A DNA stretch of 19,454 nucleotides from ZC4RG30 sp964456255 (GCA_964456255.1 CAYWDZ010000040.1:1-19454); one strand, 5' to 3'. Shown: positions 1 to 6,423, counted from the stretch's first letter. Notes: generated by a model from the sequence alone, not told the origin. Translations and numbers: made by a program.

Positions 1-1
1 A

Positions 2-478
2 TTCCTGGTGCTGCCGAAGACGGCGAGTGCGCGCCTGCCGACGCGATCGGCGCTGACGGTGGAAGGCACGATCAATGGCCACGTGTTCCGCGCCGCGCTG
101 GAACCGGATGGGCAGAAGAGCCACTGGCTGAAGGTGCCGAAGAAGCTGCGTGAATCCGCGGGCGCCGCAGTGGGTGAGGCGGTGCAGCTCGAGGTGGCGC
201 CATCCGCGAAGGCCGTGGAAGCAACGGTGCCACCGGATCTGCGCAGGGCCCTGGCCGCAGCTCCCGAAGCCCGGGCTGTGTGGGCGGCCATCACGCCGGT
301 GGCGCGCCGCGACTGGATCCTGTGGATCGTGTCCGCGAAGCAGGCCGGGACCCGCGCGCGCCGCATCGAGAATGCCTGCGACATGCTGGGCAAGGGCAAG
401 CGACGGGTGTGCTGCTTTGATCGATCGGGCTTCTACAGCCAGAGCCTCGCCGCACCGGAGGCGGCGGAAGGACCCTGA
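2..478 (+). CDS. YdeI/OmpD-associated family protein with DUF1905 domain (5' end outside window)
   Basis: The reading frame is open from the first base. The residues before the first possible GTG (position 8) read Phe-Leu-Val-Leu-Pro-Lys, which fits the interior of a DUF1905 domain, so the true start lies upstream of the window. The N-terminal part (GTINGHVFRAALEPDG, then SHWLKVPKKLRE) is the small beta-barrel DUF1905 module. The C-terminal part, from about PPDLRRALAAAPEARAVW to the RIENACDML helix, matches the YdeI/OmpD-associated 'bacteriocin-protection' region. The two-domain order is typical of the family. The biochemical role of the family is unsettled; related proteins are loosely linked to antimicrobial peptide tolerance. 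It ends 65 bp before the next gene, with no obvious terminator between them. Identification is by recalled family motifs only. Confidence 0.8.
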   Translation, partial: FLVLPKTASARLPTRSALTVEGTINGHVFRAALEPDGQKSHWLKVPKKLRESAGAAVGEAVQLEVAPSAKAVEATVPPDLRRALAAAPEARAVWAAITPVARRDWILWIVSAKQAGTRARRIENACDMLGKGKRRVCCFDRSGFYSQSLAAPEAAEGP

Positions 479-543
479 CCGGCGCCTTGCCGGACATTGC
501 GGATTGCCATAGGCTGTTGCGACAAACCCGGGGGGATAAATCA

Positions 544-1128
544 ATGAAGACAATTGCCATTCGTGGATCCTGGCTGGCCGTTCTCGCCATGGCCTGCGGC
601 ATCGCGTTGACTGCGGCTCCACAGGCACGTGCAGCGGAAGTGACCGCGCAGAGCCTGATCGATCGCCAGATGATCCTCGACCAGATCACGCGCTACTACT
701 ACAACTTCGGCCGGTCGGACAAACAGAGCGAAGAGAGCTTCTATGCCGAAGACGGCGTGCTGATCCTCGGCACCAGAAGGTACGAGGGCAGGGAGGGAAT
801 CAAGAGCGCCTACTCGCGCCCGGCCCCTGCGCCGGCAGCCGGTGCAGCTCCCGCCCCCGCCGCGGCTCCGGCTGCACCTGCCCCGCGGCCGGCATTCAAC
901 GTGACCATCGACAATCCGCTGATCGTCGTGCACGGCAATACGGCGACTTCGCAGGTGATCTTCACCGAGTACCGTGAGCAGAAGACCGGCGATCCGCCCA
1001 AGTCCACCATGCAGATGACCACGCAGGGCAAGGAATACGCCACGTGGGTCAAGGTCAACGGGCAGTGGCTCTACAAGACGCGCCAGATTGCCGGCGGCAG
1101 CCAGCCGCCGGATGGCTGGAAGGAATAG
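544..1128 (+). CDS. Secreted NTF2/SnoaL-like domain protein with Ala/Pro-rich insert
   Basis: A 194-residue protein. ATG 544 is chosen because it directly begins a classical Sec signal peptide (MKTIAIRG, hydrophobic core to about residue 25, cleavage probably after Ala-Arg-Ala near residue 30) and has a G-run (530-535) as a possible ribosome site. An in-frame ATG at 487 would put 19 non-signal residues in front. The mature part begins with a helix (SLIDRQMILDQITRYYYNFG) followed by FYAEDGVLILG, the usual opening of SnoaL-like/NTF2-fold domains. It closes with strands containing TWVKVNGQWLYKTRQI. Between them, residues about 92-116 are almost only Ala and Pro, a low-complexity linker inside the fold. 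Such domains bind or isomerise small hydrophobic molecules, but no catalytic set can be assigned. The product is probably periplasmic. It is followed after 18 bp by the Mpo1-like gene. Confidence 0.8.
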   Translation: MKTIAIRGSWLAVLAMACGIALTAAPQARAAEVTAQSLIDRQMILDQITRYYYNFGRSDKQSEESFYAEDGVLILGTRRYEGREGIKSAYSRPAPAPAAGAAPAPAAAPAAPAPRPAFNVTIDNPLIVVHGNTATSQVIFTEYREQKTGDPPKSTMQMTTQGKEYATWVKVNGQWLYKTRQIAGGSQPPDGWKE

Positions 1129-1146
1129 CGCGACGGGATTTCCCGG

Positions 1147-1434
1147 ATGGACGAATGGATCTCACGCTATGAGCAGAGCCATCGCCATCCGGTGAACCGC
1201 TTCTGCCACCTGATCGGCATTCCGATGATCGTCGTGTCATTGGTGCTGGCGCTGGTGGCGATCTTTGTCGATGGCCTGTGGCCGCTGGTGATCGCCCTGT
1301 TCGTGGTCGGGTGGTTCTTCCAGTTCGTCGGCCACATCTTCGAGAAGAAGCGACCCGAGTTCTTCAACGACTGGCGCTTCCTGCTGGTCGGCCTCAGGTG
1401 GTGGAGTTACAAGGTGATGGGGCGTCATCCATGA
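1147..1434 (+). CDS. Mpo1-like (DUF962/YGL010w) membrane protein
   Basis: A 95-residue protein with two hydrophobic stretches (about residues 22-41 and 44-60). It has the DUF962 signature: HPVNRFCHLIGIP near residues 14-26 and FVGHIFEKKRP near 60-70. His14, His21 and His63 are the kind of conserved histidines that ligate iron in yeast Mpo1, a dioxygenase that removes one carbon from 2-hydroxy fatty acids during alpha-oxidation. Length and motif order fit the short bacterial members. Whether the bacterial form has the same activity is inference from homology. The gene follows the secreted NTF2-like gene by 18 bp. Its stop codon overlaps the ATG of the next gene (ATGA, 1431-1434), so translational coupling with the lipoprotein is likely. 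Confidence 0.85.
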   Translation: MDEWISRYEQSHRHPVNRFCHLIGIPMIVVSLVLALVAIFVDGLWPLVIALFVVGWFFQFVGHIFEKKRPEFFNDWRFLLVGLRWWSYKVMGRHP

Positions 1435-1898
1435 AGCGGGCCGCGCTGTTGTGCCTCGCGATGCTGCTGGCCGCATGCGCAGAGTCTCCAATGGCGGTCG
1501 AACAGCAGATCCGGGATCTGGAGCAGGCGCAGGCGCGTGCCGCGGTGGCCGGCGACCTGGCGGCGCTGGAAAAGATCTTTGCGCCGGACTACCGCATGAT
1601 CAATCCGGCCGGGGCCATGACCAGCCGGGCGGAATTGCTGGCGCTGCTGGGCGGCGGCAATCCACCCTATCGCAAGGCCACCTATGAGACCGATTCGGTG
1701 ATCGTGCTGGGCCCTGATGCGGCCATGGCCACCGGCACCGAAAGCGTGGAGTACGCAGCCGACGGCCGGCCGCAGCAGCGGCGCGTCACGCAGGTGTGGA
1801 AGAAGAACCCGGCCGGGTGGCAGCTGCTGCTGCGCCAGGCCACGCTGGTGAATCCGCAGGTAGCTCTTCCGCCGGCAGCTCCGGCGACGAACCCCTAG
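1431..1898 (+). CDS. NTF2-like (DUF4440/SnoaL-type) lipoprotein
   Basis: A 155-residue protein starting at ATG 1431, inside the ATGA overlap with the preceding gene. It has a short lipoprotein signal (MKRAALLCLAMLLAAC) with lipobox Leu-Ala-Ala-Cys and lipidated Cys16. Ala at position +2 does not give an inner-membrane retention signal, so outer-membrane anchoring is expected. The remainder is an NTF2-fold domain of the DUF4440 kind: a helix with IRDLEQAQARAAVAGDLAALEKIFAPDYRMINPAG, then TSRAELLALL, and a last strand VTQVWKKNPAGWQLLLRQAT. The C-terminus is a short Ala/Pro tail. No function can be assigned beyond small-molecule or protein binding in the periplasm. It is the second exported NTF2-like protein in this operon. 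Its TAG stop shares bases with the stop of the reverse-strand gene that follows. Confidence 0.82.
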   Translation: MKRAALLCLAMLLAACAESPMAVEQQIRDLEQAQARAAVAGDLAALEKIFAPDYRMINPAGAMTSRAELLALLGGGNPPYRKATYETDSVIVLGPDAAMATGTESVEYAADGRPQQRRVTQVWKKNPAGWQLLLRQATLVNPQVALPPAAPATNP

Positions 1899-2281
1899 AA
1901 CATCCCGTTCGCGTTCTCGACCTTCTCGGGGATGGGCTGGATGATGTCCCAGTGCTCCACGACCTTGCCGTTCTCGACGCGGAAGATGTCGACCACCGAT
2001 TCGCCGTGCGGGTTCGGCCCGCCCATGCCGTGCAGGTGCAGCATCACGAAGTCACCCTCGGCCAGCACGCGCTTGATCTCGTAGCGGTGATTGGGAAAGT
2101 TCTCCTTGAACCACTGCACGAAGGCGCGTAGCCCCTCCGGACCGTCGGCGGCGTAGGGCGCATGCTGCCTGTAGGTGTTGCCCATGTACTGCCGGCCGGC
2201 TTCGAAGTCCTTGCGGCCGATGATCTGTTCATAGAAGGCCAGGACCAGTTTCTTGTTGGCTTCGAGCTTTGCGTCCGACAT
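1895..2281 (-). CDS. SnoaL-like polyketide cyclase / nuclear transport factor 2 family protein
   Basis: A 128-residue cytoplasmic protein. ATG 2281 is preferred over the in-frame GTG at 2299, because a purine-rich GGGGGGTGG site lies just upstream of the ATG. The sequence has the features of COG4922-type SnoaL-like proteins: a long first helix ANKKLVLAFYEQIIG, then YRQHAPYAADGPEGLRAF, FPNHRYEIKRVLAEGDFVMLHLHG, and the closing VVEHWDIIQPIPE. His40 and Asp112 sit where SnoaL-like enzymes place active-site groups. Relatives are often called aldol-condensation-catalysing enzymes, but the substrate is unknown and many act in stress or secondary metabolism. There is no signal peptide, unlike the two NTF2-like proteins upstream. 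The gene diverges from the GNAT gene across a 38-bp gap, so the two probably share a compact promoter region. Confidence 0.85.
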   Translation of the reverse strand: MSDAKLEANKKLVLAFYEQIIGRKDFEAGRQYMGNTYRQHAPYAADGPEGLRAFVQWFKENFPNHRYEIKRVLAEGDFVMLHLHGMGGPNPHGESVVDIFRVENGKVVEHWDIIQPIPEKVENANGMF

Positions 2282-2319
2282 GTTCCACCCCCCGCGCACG
2301 GCCGTTTATAGTTGAGAGC

Positions 2320-2847
2320 ATGTCATTCCGGCTCATCGAATGCACGCCCGATGCCCACGCCGCGCAGGTGCGCGCCATCTTCAATGACGCCATCCTCAAT
2401 ACCACCGCGCTGTACGAGTACCGGCCGCGTTCGCTGGATTCCGTGCTGCAGTGGTTCGGGGAAAAATCGCGCCGCGCCGAGCCGGTCCTGGGCGCGGTGA
2501 ACGAGGCGGGCACGCTGTGCGGCTTTGCCACCTGGGGTGTGTTTCGCGCGCGGCCGGCCTACAAGTACAGCATCGAGCACTCGGTGTATGTGCATGCGGA
2601 CTGGCGGCGGCAGGGCGTCGCACGGCTGTTGATGCAGGAGTTGATTGCGCGCGCGACCGCCGCGGGCTTCCATGCGATGATCGGCGGCATCGATGCGGCC
2701 ACCCGCGAGAGCATCGCGCTGCACGAGCATCTGGGTTTCACCCATGCCGGCACCATCCGCGAAGCGGCGTGGAAGTTCGGCCGCTGGCTGGATCTGGACT
2801 TCTACCAGCTGATGCTCGCCGGCCCCGACAGACCAACCGAAGACTGA
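2320..2847 (+). CDS. GNAT N-acetyltransferase, phosphinothricin/methionine sulfoximine acetyltransferase-like
   Basis: A 175-residue GNAT protein. ATG 2320 is preferred over the upstream in-frame start at 2269, which would run into the divergent gene and lengthen the protein beyond the family's usual 170-180 residues. The N-terminal IFNDAILNTTALYEYRPRS and the SIEHSVYVHADWRRQGVARLLM block (acetyl-CoA pyrophosphate loop around residues 96-101) match the Pat/Bar/YncA subgroup. So do IGGIDAATRESIALHEHLGF and the C-terminal WKFGRWLDLDFYQ. Members acetylate the amino group of methionine sulfoximine, phosphinothricin or related amino acids. The exact substrate is not readable here. The gene is separated by only 6 bp from the GST-like gene and so heads a likely three-gene operon with it and mltA. 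Confidence 0.87.
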   Translation: MSFRLIECTPDAHAAQVRAIFNDAILNTTALYEYRPRSLDSVLQWFGEKSRRAEPVLGAVNEAGTLCGFATWGVFRARPAYKYSIEHSVYVHADWRRQGVARLLMQELIARATAAGFHAMIGGIDAATRESIALHEHLGFTHAGTIREAAWKFGRWLDLDFYQLMLAGPDRPTED

Positions 2848-2853
2848 CGCCAC

Positions 2854-3531
2854 ATGTACGAACTGATCATCGCCAACAAGAACTACTCGTCCTGGTCCAT
2901 GCGCAGCTGGGTGCTGATGCGCCAGCTGGGCATCCCTTTCAGGGAGAAGCTGCTGCGGTACAAGCCCGGTGGCTTCAAGCCGGAGACACCGGCCGGCCGC
3001 GTGCCATGCCTGGTCGATGGCGCGATGAAGGTCTGGGACACGATCTCCATTGCTGAATACCTGGCCGAGCGCCATGCGGGTGTCTGGCCCGCGGATGCCA
3101 TGGCGCGCGCCTGGGCACGCTCGGCCGCGGCAGAAATGCACAGCGGCTTCAATGCATTGCGCAACGAGTGTTCGATGAGCGTGGGTGTGCGCATCCGGCG
3201 GCATGGCATCAGCAAGTCGCTGCAGGCTGACCTCGCGCGCCTGGCCGAGCTGTGGGCCGACGGCTTCACGCGCCATGGCGGGGCTTTCCTCGGCGGCGCG
3301 CAGTTCACCGCAGTGGATGCCTTCTTCGTGCCGGTGGCCTCGCGCGTGCTGACCTACGCGTTGCCGTTGCCGGCGCAGGCCGCGGGCTATGTCGGGCGGC
3401 TGCTGGAATTGCCCGCCGTGAAGGAATGGATGACGGCGGGCATCGCGGAGGATTTCCGCGACGCGGACCATGAAGAGGAAGTGCTCACGCAGGGCGTGTT
3501 GCTGCAGGATCTGCGTGCGCCGGCAAGGTGA
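2854..3531 (+). CDS. Glutathione S-transferase family protein
   Basis: A 225-residue protein with the two-domain GST layout. The N-terminal thioredoxin-like part begins MYELIIANKNYSSWSMRSW, where a Ser around position 12-13 takes the place of the catalytic Ser of this subgroup. The glutathione-binding segment is GRVPCLVDGAMKVWDTISIAEYL, with the cis-proline near residue 51 and the Ser that contacts the gamma-glutamyl group near 65. From about residue 85 the sequence is helical, with the typical TAVDAFFVPVASRVLTY motif of the all-alpha domain. The subgroup resembles the YfcF-like/plant-zeta-like GSTs that open with NKNYSSWS. It is probably a cytosolic detoxification or isomerisation enzyme; the substrate is unknown. 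It lies 6 bp after the GNAT gene and ends 4 bp before mltA. Confidence 0.88.
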   Translation: MYELIIANKNYSSWSMRSWVLMRQLGIPFREKLLRYKPGGFKPETPAGRVPCLVDGAMKVWDTISIAEYLAERHAGVWPADAMARAWARSAAAEMHSGFNALRNECSMSVGVRIRRHGISKSLQADLARLAELWADGFTRHGGAFLGGAQFTAVDAFFVPVASRVLTYALPLPAQAAGYVGRLLELPAVKEWMTAGIAEDFRDADHEEEVLTQGVLLQDLRAPAR

Positions 3532-3535
3532 CGCG

Positions 3536-4735
3536 ATGCGTCTGAATCCGTGGCAGCGAGTCTGTGTTGCGGGCGCACTGGCATTGCTCGCCGGCTGCCA
3601 TCCCCGGCCGCTGCAACCACCCGCACCGCCGACCGTGGTGGAAGTCCCGCCACCGGTGCTGCGCTATGAAGATGCCAGGTGGTCCGACCTGCCGGGCTGG
3701 AGCATGGATGACCTCAGCGCGGCCTGGCCGGCGCTGCTCGCCAGCTGCAAGTCACCGCGCATGGCGGCGGCGTGGAGTGTGTTCTGCGGCGCGGCCCAGA
3801 ACCTTGGCGCTACGGACGCATCAGCGCAACGTGCATTGATCGAATCACGCCTGCGCCCGTGGCGCATCACCACGATGAGCCAGGACGGCGGGAACCAGCG
3901 CAGCGACCAGGGCATCGTCACCGGTTACTACGAACCGGTGGTGAATGGTTCGCGCAAGCGCGGCGGTGCGTTCCAGACACCTTTGTATGGCGTTCCGGAT
4001 GACCTGGTCACGGTGGAACTGGGTGATCTGTATCCGCAGCTGAAGGGCGAACGCATCCGCGGGCGTCTGCAGGGCAAGCGCGTGACGCCGTATCCCGATC
4101 GTGCGCAGCTTGCGGATGGCAAGTTGCTCGCCGGCAAGGAAATCGTGTGGCTCGACAGCGCGAGCGATGCGTTCTTCCTGCAGATACAGGGTTCGGGGCG
4201 GGTGCGGTTGCCCGATGGCAGCATGCTGCGGCTTTCCTATGCCGACGTGAATGGCCAGCCGTATCGCTCCATTGGCAGATACCTGGTGGACAAGGGCGAG
4301 ATGACGCTGGAACAGGTGGCGATGCCCAGCCTGAAAGCGTGGCTGGCGGCGCATCCGGAGCGGCAGGCCGAGATCTTCAATGCCAATCCGAGTGTGGTGT
4401 TCTTCAGGGAGGAGCAGCTGGGTGATCCGTCCATCGGTCCGCGCGGGGCGATGAACATTCCACTGACGGCCGGGCGTTCGCTGGCCATCGATCCGCGGCA
4501 ACTGCCGCTGGGCGCGCCGTTGTATCTCGCCACCACGCATCCCCTGACGCATCAGCCTCTGGCGCGGCTGATGGTGGGGCAGGACACCGGCGGTGCCATT
4601 CGTGGCGCATTGCGTGGGGATTTCTTCTGGGGCCTGGGTGGAGAGGCCGGGGAAGCTGCCGGTGCCATGCGCGAACAGGGTTCCTTCTGGCTGCTGTGGC
4701 CGGCGGATCAGGCGCCGCCGCTGCCGGCTTCGTGA
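3536..4735 (+). CDS. mltA: Membrane-bound lytic murein transglycosylase A
   Basis: A 399-residue outer-membrane lipoprotein that cleaves the MurNAc-GlcNAc bond of peptidoglycan non-hydrolytically, leaving 1,6-anhydromuramyl ends. ATG 3536 gives a clean lipoprotein signal (MRLNPWQRVCVAGALALLAGC) with lipidated Cys21; an earlier start inside the GST-like gene would destroy it. The MltA domain is recognisable from GIVTGYYEPVVNGSRK, through AYPDR-like TPYPDRAQL and KEIVWLDSASDAFFLQIQGSGRVRLPDG, to the C-terminal 3D barrel. There the catalytic aspartate region QDTGGAIRGALRGDFFWG (Asp350 and Asp362) and GEAAGAMREQGSFWLLWP are present. Length is in the family range. It is the last gene of the GNAT-GST-mltA run (4-bp gap), though the shared transcript says little about function. 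A promoter-like region follows it. Confidence 0.95.
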   Translation: MRLNPWQRVCVAGALALLAGCHPRPLQPPAPPTVVEVPPPVLRYEDARWSDLPGWSMDDLSAAWPALLASCKSPRMAAAWSVFCGAAQNLGATDASAQRALIESRLRPWRITTMSQDGGNQRSDQGIVTGYYEPVVNGSRKRGGAFQTPLYGVPDDLVTVELGDLYPQLKGERIRGRLQGKRVTPYPDRAQLADGKLLAGKEIVWLDSASDAFFLQIQGSGRVRLPDGSMLRLSYADVNGQPYRSIGRYLVDKGEMTLEQVAMPSLKAWLAAHPERQAEIFNANPSVVFFREEQLGDPSIGPRGAMNIPLTAGRSLAIDPRQLPLGAPLYLATTHPLTHQPLARLMVGQDTGGAIRGALRGDFFWGLGGEAGEAAGAMREQGSFWLLWPADQAPPLPAS

Positions 4736-4754
4736 TGCGTAAACACTTAACGCA

Positions 4755-4783
4755 TTGACGGAATCCTGACTGCTGCCTAAGGT
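4755..4783 (+). promoter_or_regulatory. Candidate sigma-70-like promoter of the Tat aldo/keto reductase gene
   Basis: In the 73-bp gap after mltA there is TTGACG (4755-4760, five of six bases of the -35 consensus), a 17-bp spacer and TAAGGT (4778-4783). The second element keeps only the key T-A....T positions of a -10 box. The local sequence is clearly less GC-rich than its surroundings. This would start a transcript about 20 bases before the ribosome site AGGGGG (4797-4802) of the downstream gene. Matches are by eye only. Confidence 0.4.
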
Positions 4784-4808
4784 CTGTGCTCCAACCAGGG
4801 GGTAGTCC

Positions 4809-5747
4809 ATGAGCAGCAAGAGCAGAGATCTTTCTCGACGCCACGTGATCCAGAGCGGCGTCGCCGCCGGTGTGGCACTGGCCATGCGCGCTTCCTGGGC
4901 GGCCGATGCCAAGGCGCTGCCACAGGTCCTGAAGACCATTCCCTCCACCGGCGAGAAGCTGCCGGCAGTGGGCGTGGGCACCAATGCGTTCGGCAACGAA
5001 GATCGCACGGAACTGAAGCGCGTGCTCGCCGGCCTGCCCGAACTGGGTGGCAAGGTGGTCGACACCGCGCGTCAGTACCAGGGCTCCGAGGAAATGATCG
5101 GCGGGCTGCTGGCGGAGATCGGCAACCGCGACAAGATCTTCCTCGCCACCAAGACGCCGATGCAGGGCAATGTCTCGGCCGGTCCTGCGGTGCTGGATGT
5201 GTCGTTCCAGCAGTTGAAGGTGAGCAAGATCGACCTGCTGCAGATCCACAACATGAACGGCATGGACCAGCTGATGCCGCACCTGAAGGATTACAAGGCG
5301 GCGGGCAAGATCCGCTACACCGGCATGACCACTTCGACGGACGGGCAGTACGACCCGATCATGGCGGCGATGAAGGCGCACAAGCCCGACTTCGTGCAGG
5401 TGGACTACAGCATCGGCAATCGGGGCGCCGCGGACAGCGTGCTGAAGCTGGCGCAGGAGCTGGGCATGGGCGTGCTCATCAATGTGCCCTTCGGTGGCCG
5501 CGGCCGCACCATGTTCCCGCGCGTGGCGAATGTGGCGCTGCCGGACTTCGCGAAGGAATTCGATGCCAGCACGTGGGCGCAGTTCTTCCTCAAGTACATC
5601 ATCTCGCACCCGACGGTCACGGTGACCATTCCCGGTACGACGACCTATGCCTATCTGGAAGACAACCAGATGGGCGGGCGCGGTCGGCTTCCCGATGCGG
5701 CCATGCGCAGGAAGATGGAAGAGTTCTGGGACAAGCTGCCGGGCTGA
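4809..5747 (+). CDS. Tat-exported aldo/keto reductase
   Basis: A 312-residue protein of the aldo/keto reductase superfamily, which normally uses NAD(P)H to reduce carbonyls. The full catalytic tetrad can be placed: Asp85 and Tyr90 (VVDTARQYQGSEEMIG), Lys115 (FLATKTP) and His147 (LLQIHN). The N-terminus is unusual for this cytosolic family. It has Ser-Arg-Arg-His-Val-Ile followed by a moderately hydrophobic stretch and Ala-Ser-Trp-Ala-Ala, which is a twin-arginine signal. Export by Tat would carry the enzyme folded, with its nicotinamide cofactor already bound. The start at ATG 4809 has a strong AGGGGG ribosome site 6 bp upstream. The gene stands alone between mltA and the non-coding stretch before hicBA. 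The substrate is unknown. Confidence 0.88.
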   Translation: MSSKSRDLSRRHVIQSGVAAGVALAMRASWAADAKALPQVLKTIPSTGEKLPAVGVGTNAFGNEDRTELKRVLAGLPELGGKVVDTARQYQGSEEMIGGLLAEIGNRDKIFLATKTPMQGNVSAGPAVLDVSFQQLKVSKIDLLQIHNMNGMDQLMPHLKDYKAAGKIRYTGMTTSTDGQYDPIMAAMKAHKPDFVQVDYSIGNRGAADSVLKLAQELGMGVLINVPFGGRGRTMFPRVANVALPDFAKEFDASTWAQFFLKYIISHPTVTVTIPGTTTYAYLEDNQMGGRGRLPDAAMRRKMEEFWDKLPG

Positions 5748-5961
5748 TCGGCGCTGCGCCCCGTCGCTCCGGCGCGAGCGTGACCTGGTCGAGCTTCAAC
5801 AACCCGACCACGATCAACCAGACCGGCGGCAACAGCAGCACGTCGAAGCTGCGGTTGGTGTCGCATGGGCCGCCCCCCGAGCCCGCGCCTGGCCGAAATC
5901 GGGGGTTCTGGCCAGAAATGCTTGTTGAAACCCCCGACAACATGCCGGTAGGCTTGCTCCC
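5748..5961. other. Non-coding stretch between the aldo/keto reductase and hicBA, possible gene remnant
   Basis: I see no complete gene in these 214 bases. Just after the reductase there are two weak GC-rich hairpins (around 5750-5760 and 5765-5780) without a T-run. Read on the reverse strand, 5765-5870 has an open stretch containing Asp-Thr-Asn-Arg-Ser-Phe-Asp and a hydrophobic segment, but it has no start or family I recognise. Bases 5842-5863 match 6672-6693 in 20 of 22 positions, the part of the PQQ gene that encodes the same seven residues. The right end holds the inverted repeats in front of hicB. Confidence 0.5.
5899..5942. promoter_or_regulatory. Nested inverted repeats upstream of hicB, candidate operator
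   Basis: Three symmetric elements are packed in 44 bp just before hicB. TCGGGGGTT (5899-5907) pairs perfectly with AACCCCCGA (5929-5937). Inside lies the perfect 12-bp palindrome TTCTGGCCAGAA (5906-5917). TGTTG (5923-5927) is repeated inverted as CAACA (5938-5942). TTGAAA (5925-5930) and TAGGCT (5949-5954), 18 bp apart, could be a weak promoter overlapping these repeats. Toxin-antitoxin operons are usually autoregulated at such sites, so operator function is inferred from position and symmetry. Confidence 0.5.
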
Positions 5962-6183
5962 ATGCGCACCCTGAAATTTGTCGTTGAGCAGCACGAGGAT
6001 GGTTACCTGGCCTATCCGCTGGGGTTGCGCGGTGTCGTCATCGGTCAGGGCGATACCGGACCTGAAGCTCTCGCCGATGCCCAATCGGCCACCCGCTTCC
6101 ATATCGAGACTTTTGGTGGCGAAGCTTTCGATGACGAAGGCGATATCCGCGCTGCCTACGTGACCGAAGCCGTAGTCGCGTAA
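5962..6183 (+). CDS. hicB: HicB-family antitoxin (short form)
   Basis: A 73-residue protein whose N-terminal half is the HicB fold: LKFVVEQHEDGYLAYPLGLRGVVIGQGDTGPEALADAQSA. This is the partly degraded RNase-H-like domain that covers the HicA toxin. The usual cysteine-containing 'CPGLPGC' turn is replaced by PLGLRGV. After about residue 50 only a short acidic tail remains (FGGEAFDDEGDIRAAYVTEAVVA). There is no visible helix-turn-helix or ribbon-helix-helix DNA-binding domain, as in other minimal HicB proteins. It precedes the toxin gene by 3 bp, so translation is probably coupled. Base composition looks somewhat less GC-rich than the flanking genes, as expected for a mobile toxin-antitoxin pair. 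Confidence 0.85.
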   Translation: MRTLKFVVEQHEDGYLAYPLGLRGVVIGQGDTGPEALADAQSATRFHIETFGGEAFDDEGDIRAAYVTEAVVA

Positions 6184-6186
6184 GCG

Positions 6187-6423
6187 ATGAAGTTTCCTGT
6201 CGACGCACCGCGCGCCCGGGTTGTGCGGACGCTGCAGGCGCTCGGCTTCCAGATCGTGCGCGAGCGCGAACACATTGCCATGCGTCGCATGAATCCGGAT
6301 GGAACGTCGACTCCATTGACGCTGCCGAATCATCAGACCCTCAAGGGCTCAACGCTTCGCAGCATCTGCAATCAGGCACAGATATCGCGCGAGGAATTCC
6401 TCGATGCTTACGCGAATTCCTGA
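6187..6423 (+). CDS. hicA: HicA-family toxin (mRNA interferase)
   Basis: A 78-residue protein with the HicA double-stranded-RNA-binding-like fold. It begins with the helix ARVVRTLQALGFQIVR. The catalytic histidine strand has His29 (REHIAMRR), and PNHQTLKGSTLRSICNQAQISREEFL follows, all in family order. HicA toxins cut mRNA and tmRNA independently of ribosomes and are blocked by HicB. The residues just before the histidine are Arg-Glu rather than the common Gly-Ser, a small deviation that keeps the catalytic His. The antitoxin gene comes first here, the reverse of the classical hicA-hicB order. The gene faces the PQQ operon tail to tail across about 100 bp. Confidence 0.87.
   Translation: MKFPVDAPRARVVRTLQALGFQIVREREHIAMRRMNPDGTSTPLTLPNHQTLKGSTLRSICNQAQISREEFLDAYANS

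Noticed and set aside
3845..5065. Long reverse-strand frames opposite mltA and the aldo/keto reductase
   Set aside because: They lack any family motif and span two well-supported forward genes and the promoter-like gap between them.
5750..5780. Hairpins after the aldo/keto reductase as an intrinsic terminator
   Set aside because: Stems are only 4-5 bp and there is no T-run, so termination is not supported.
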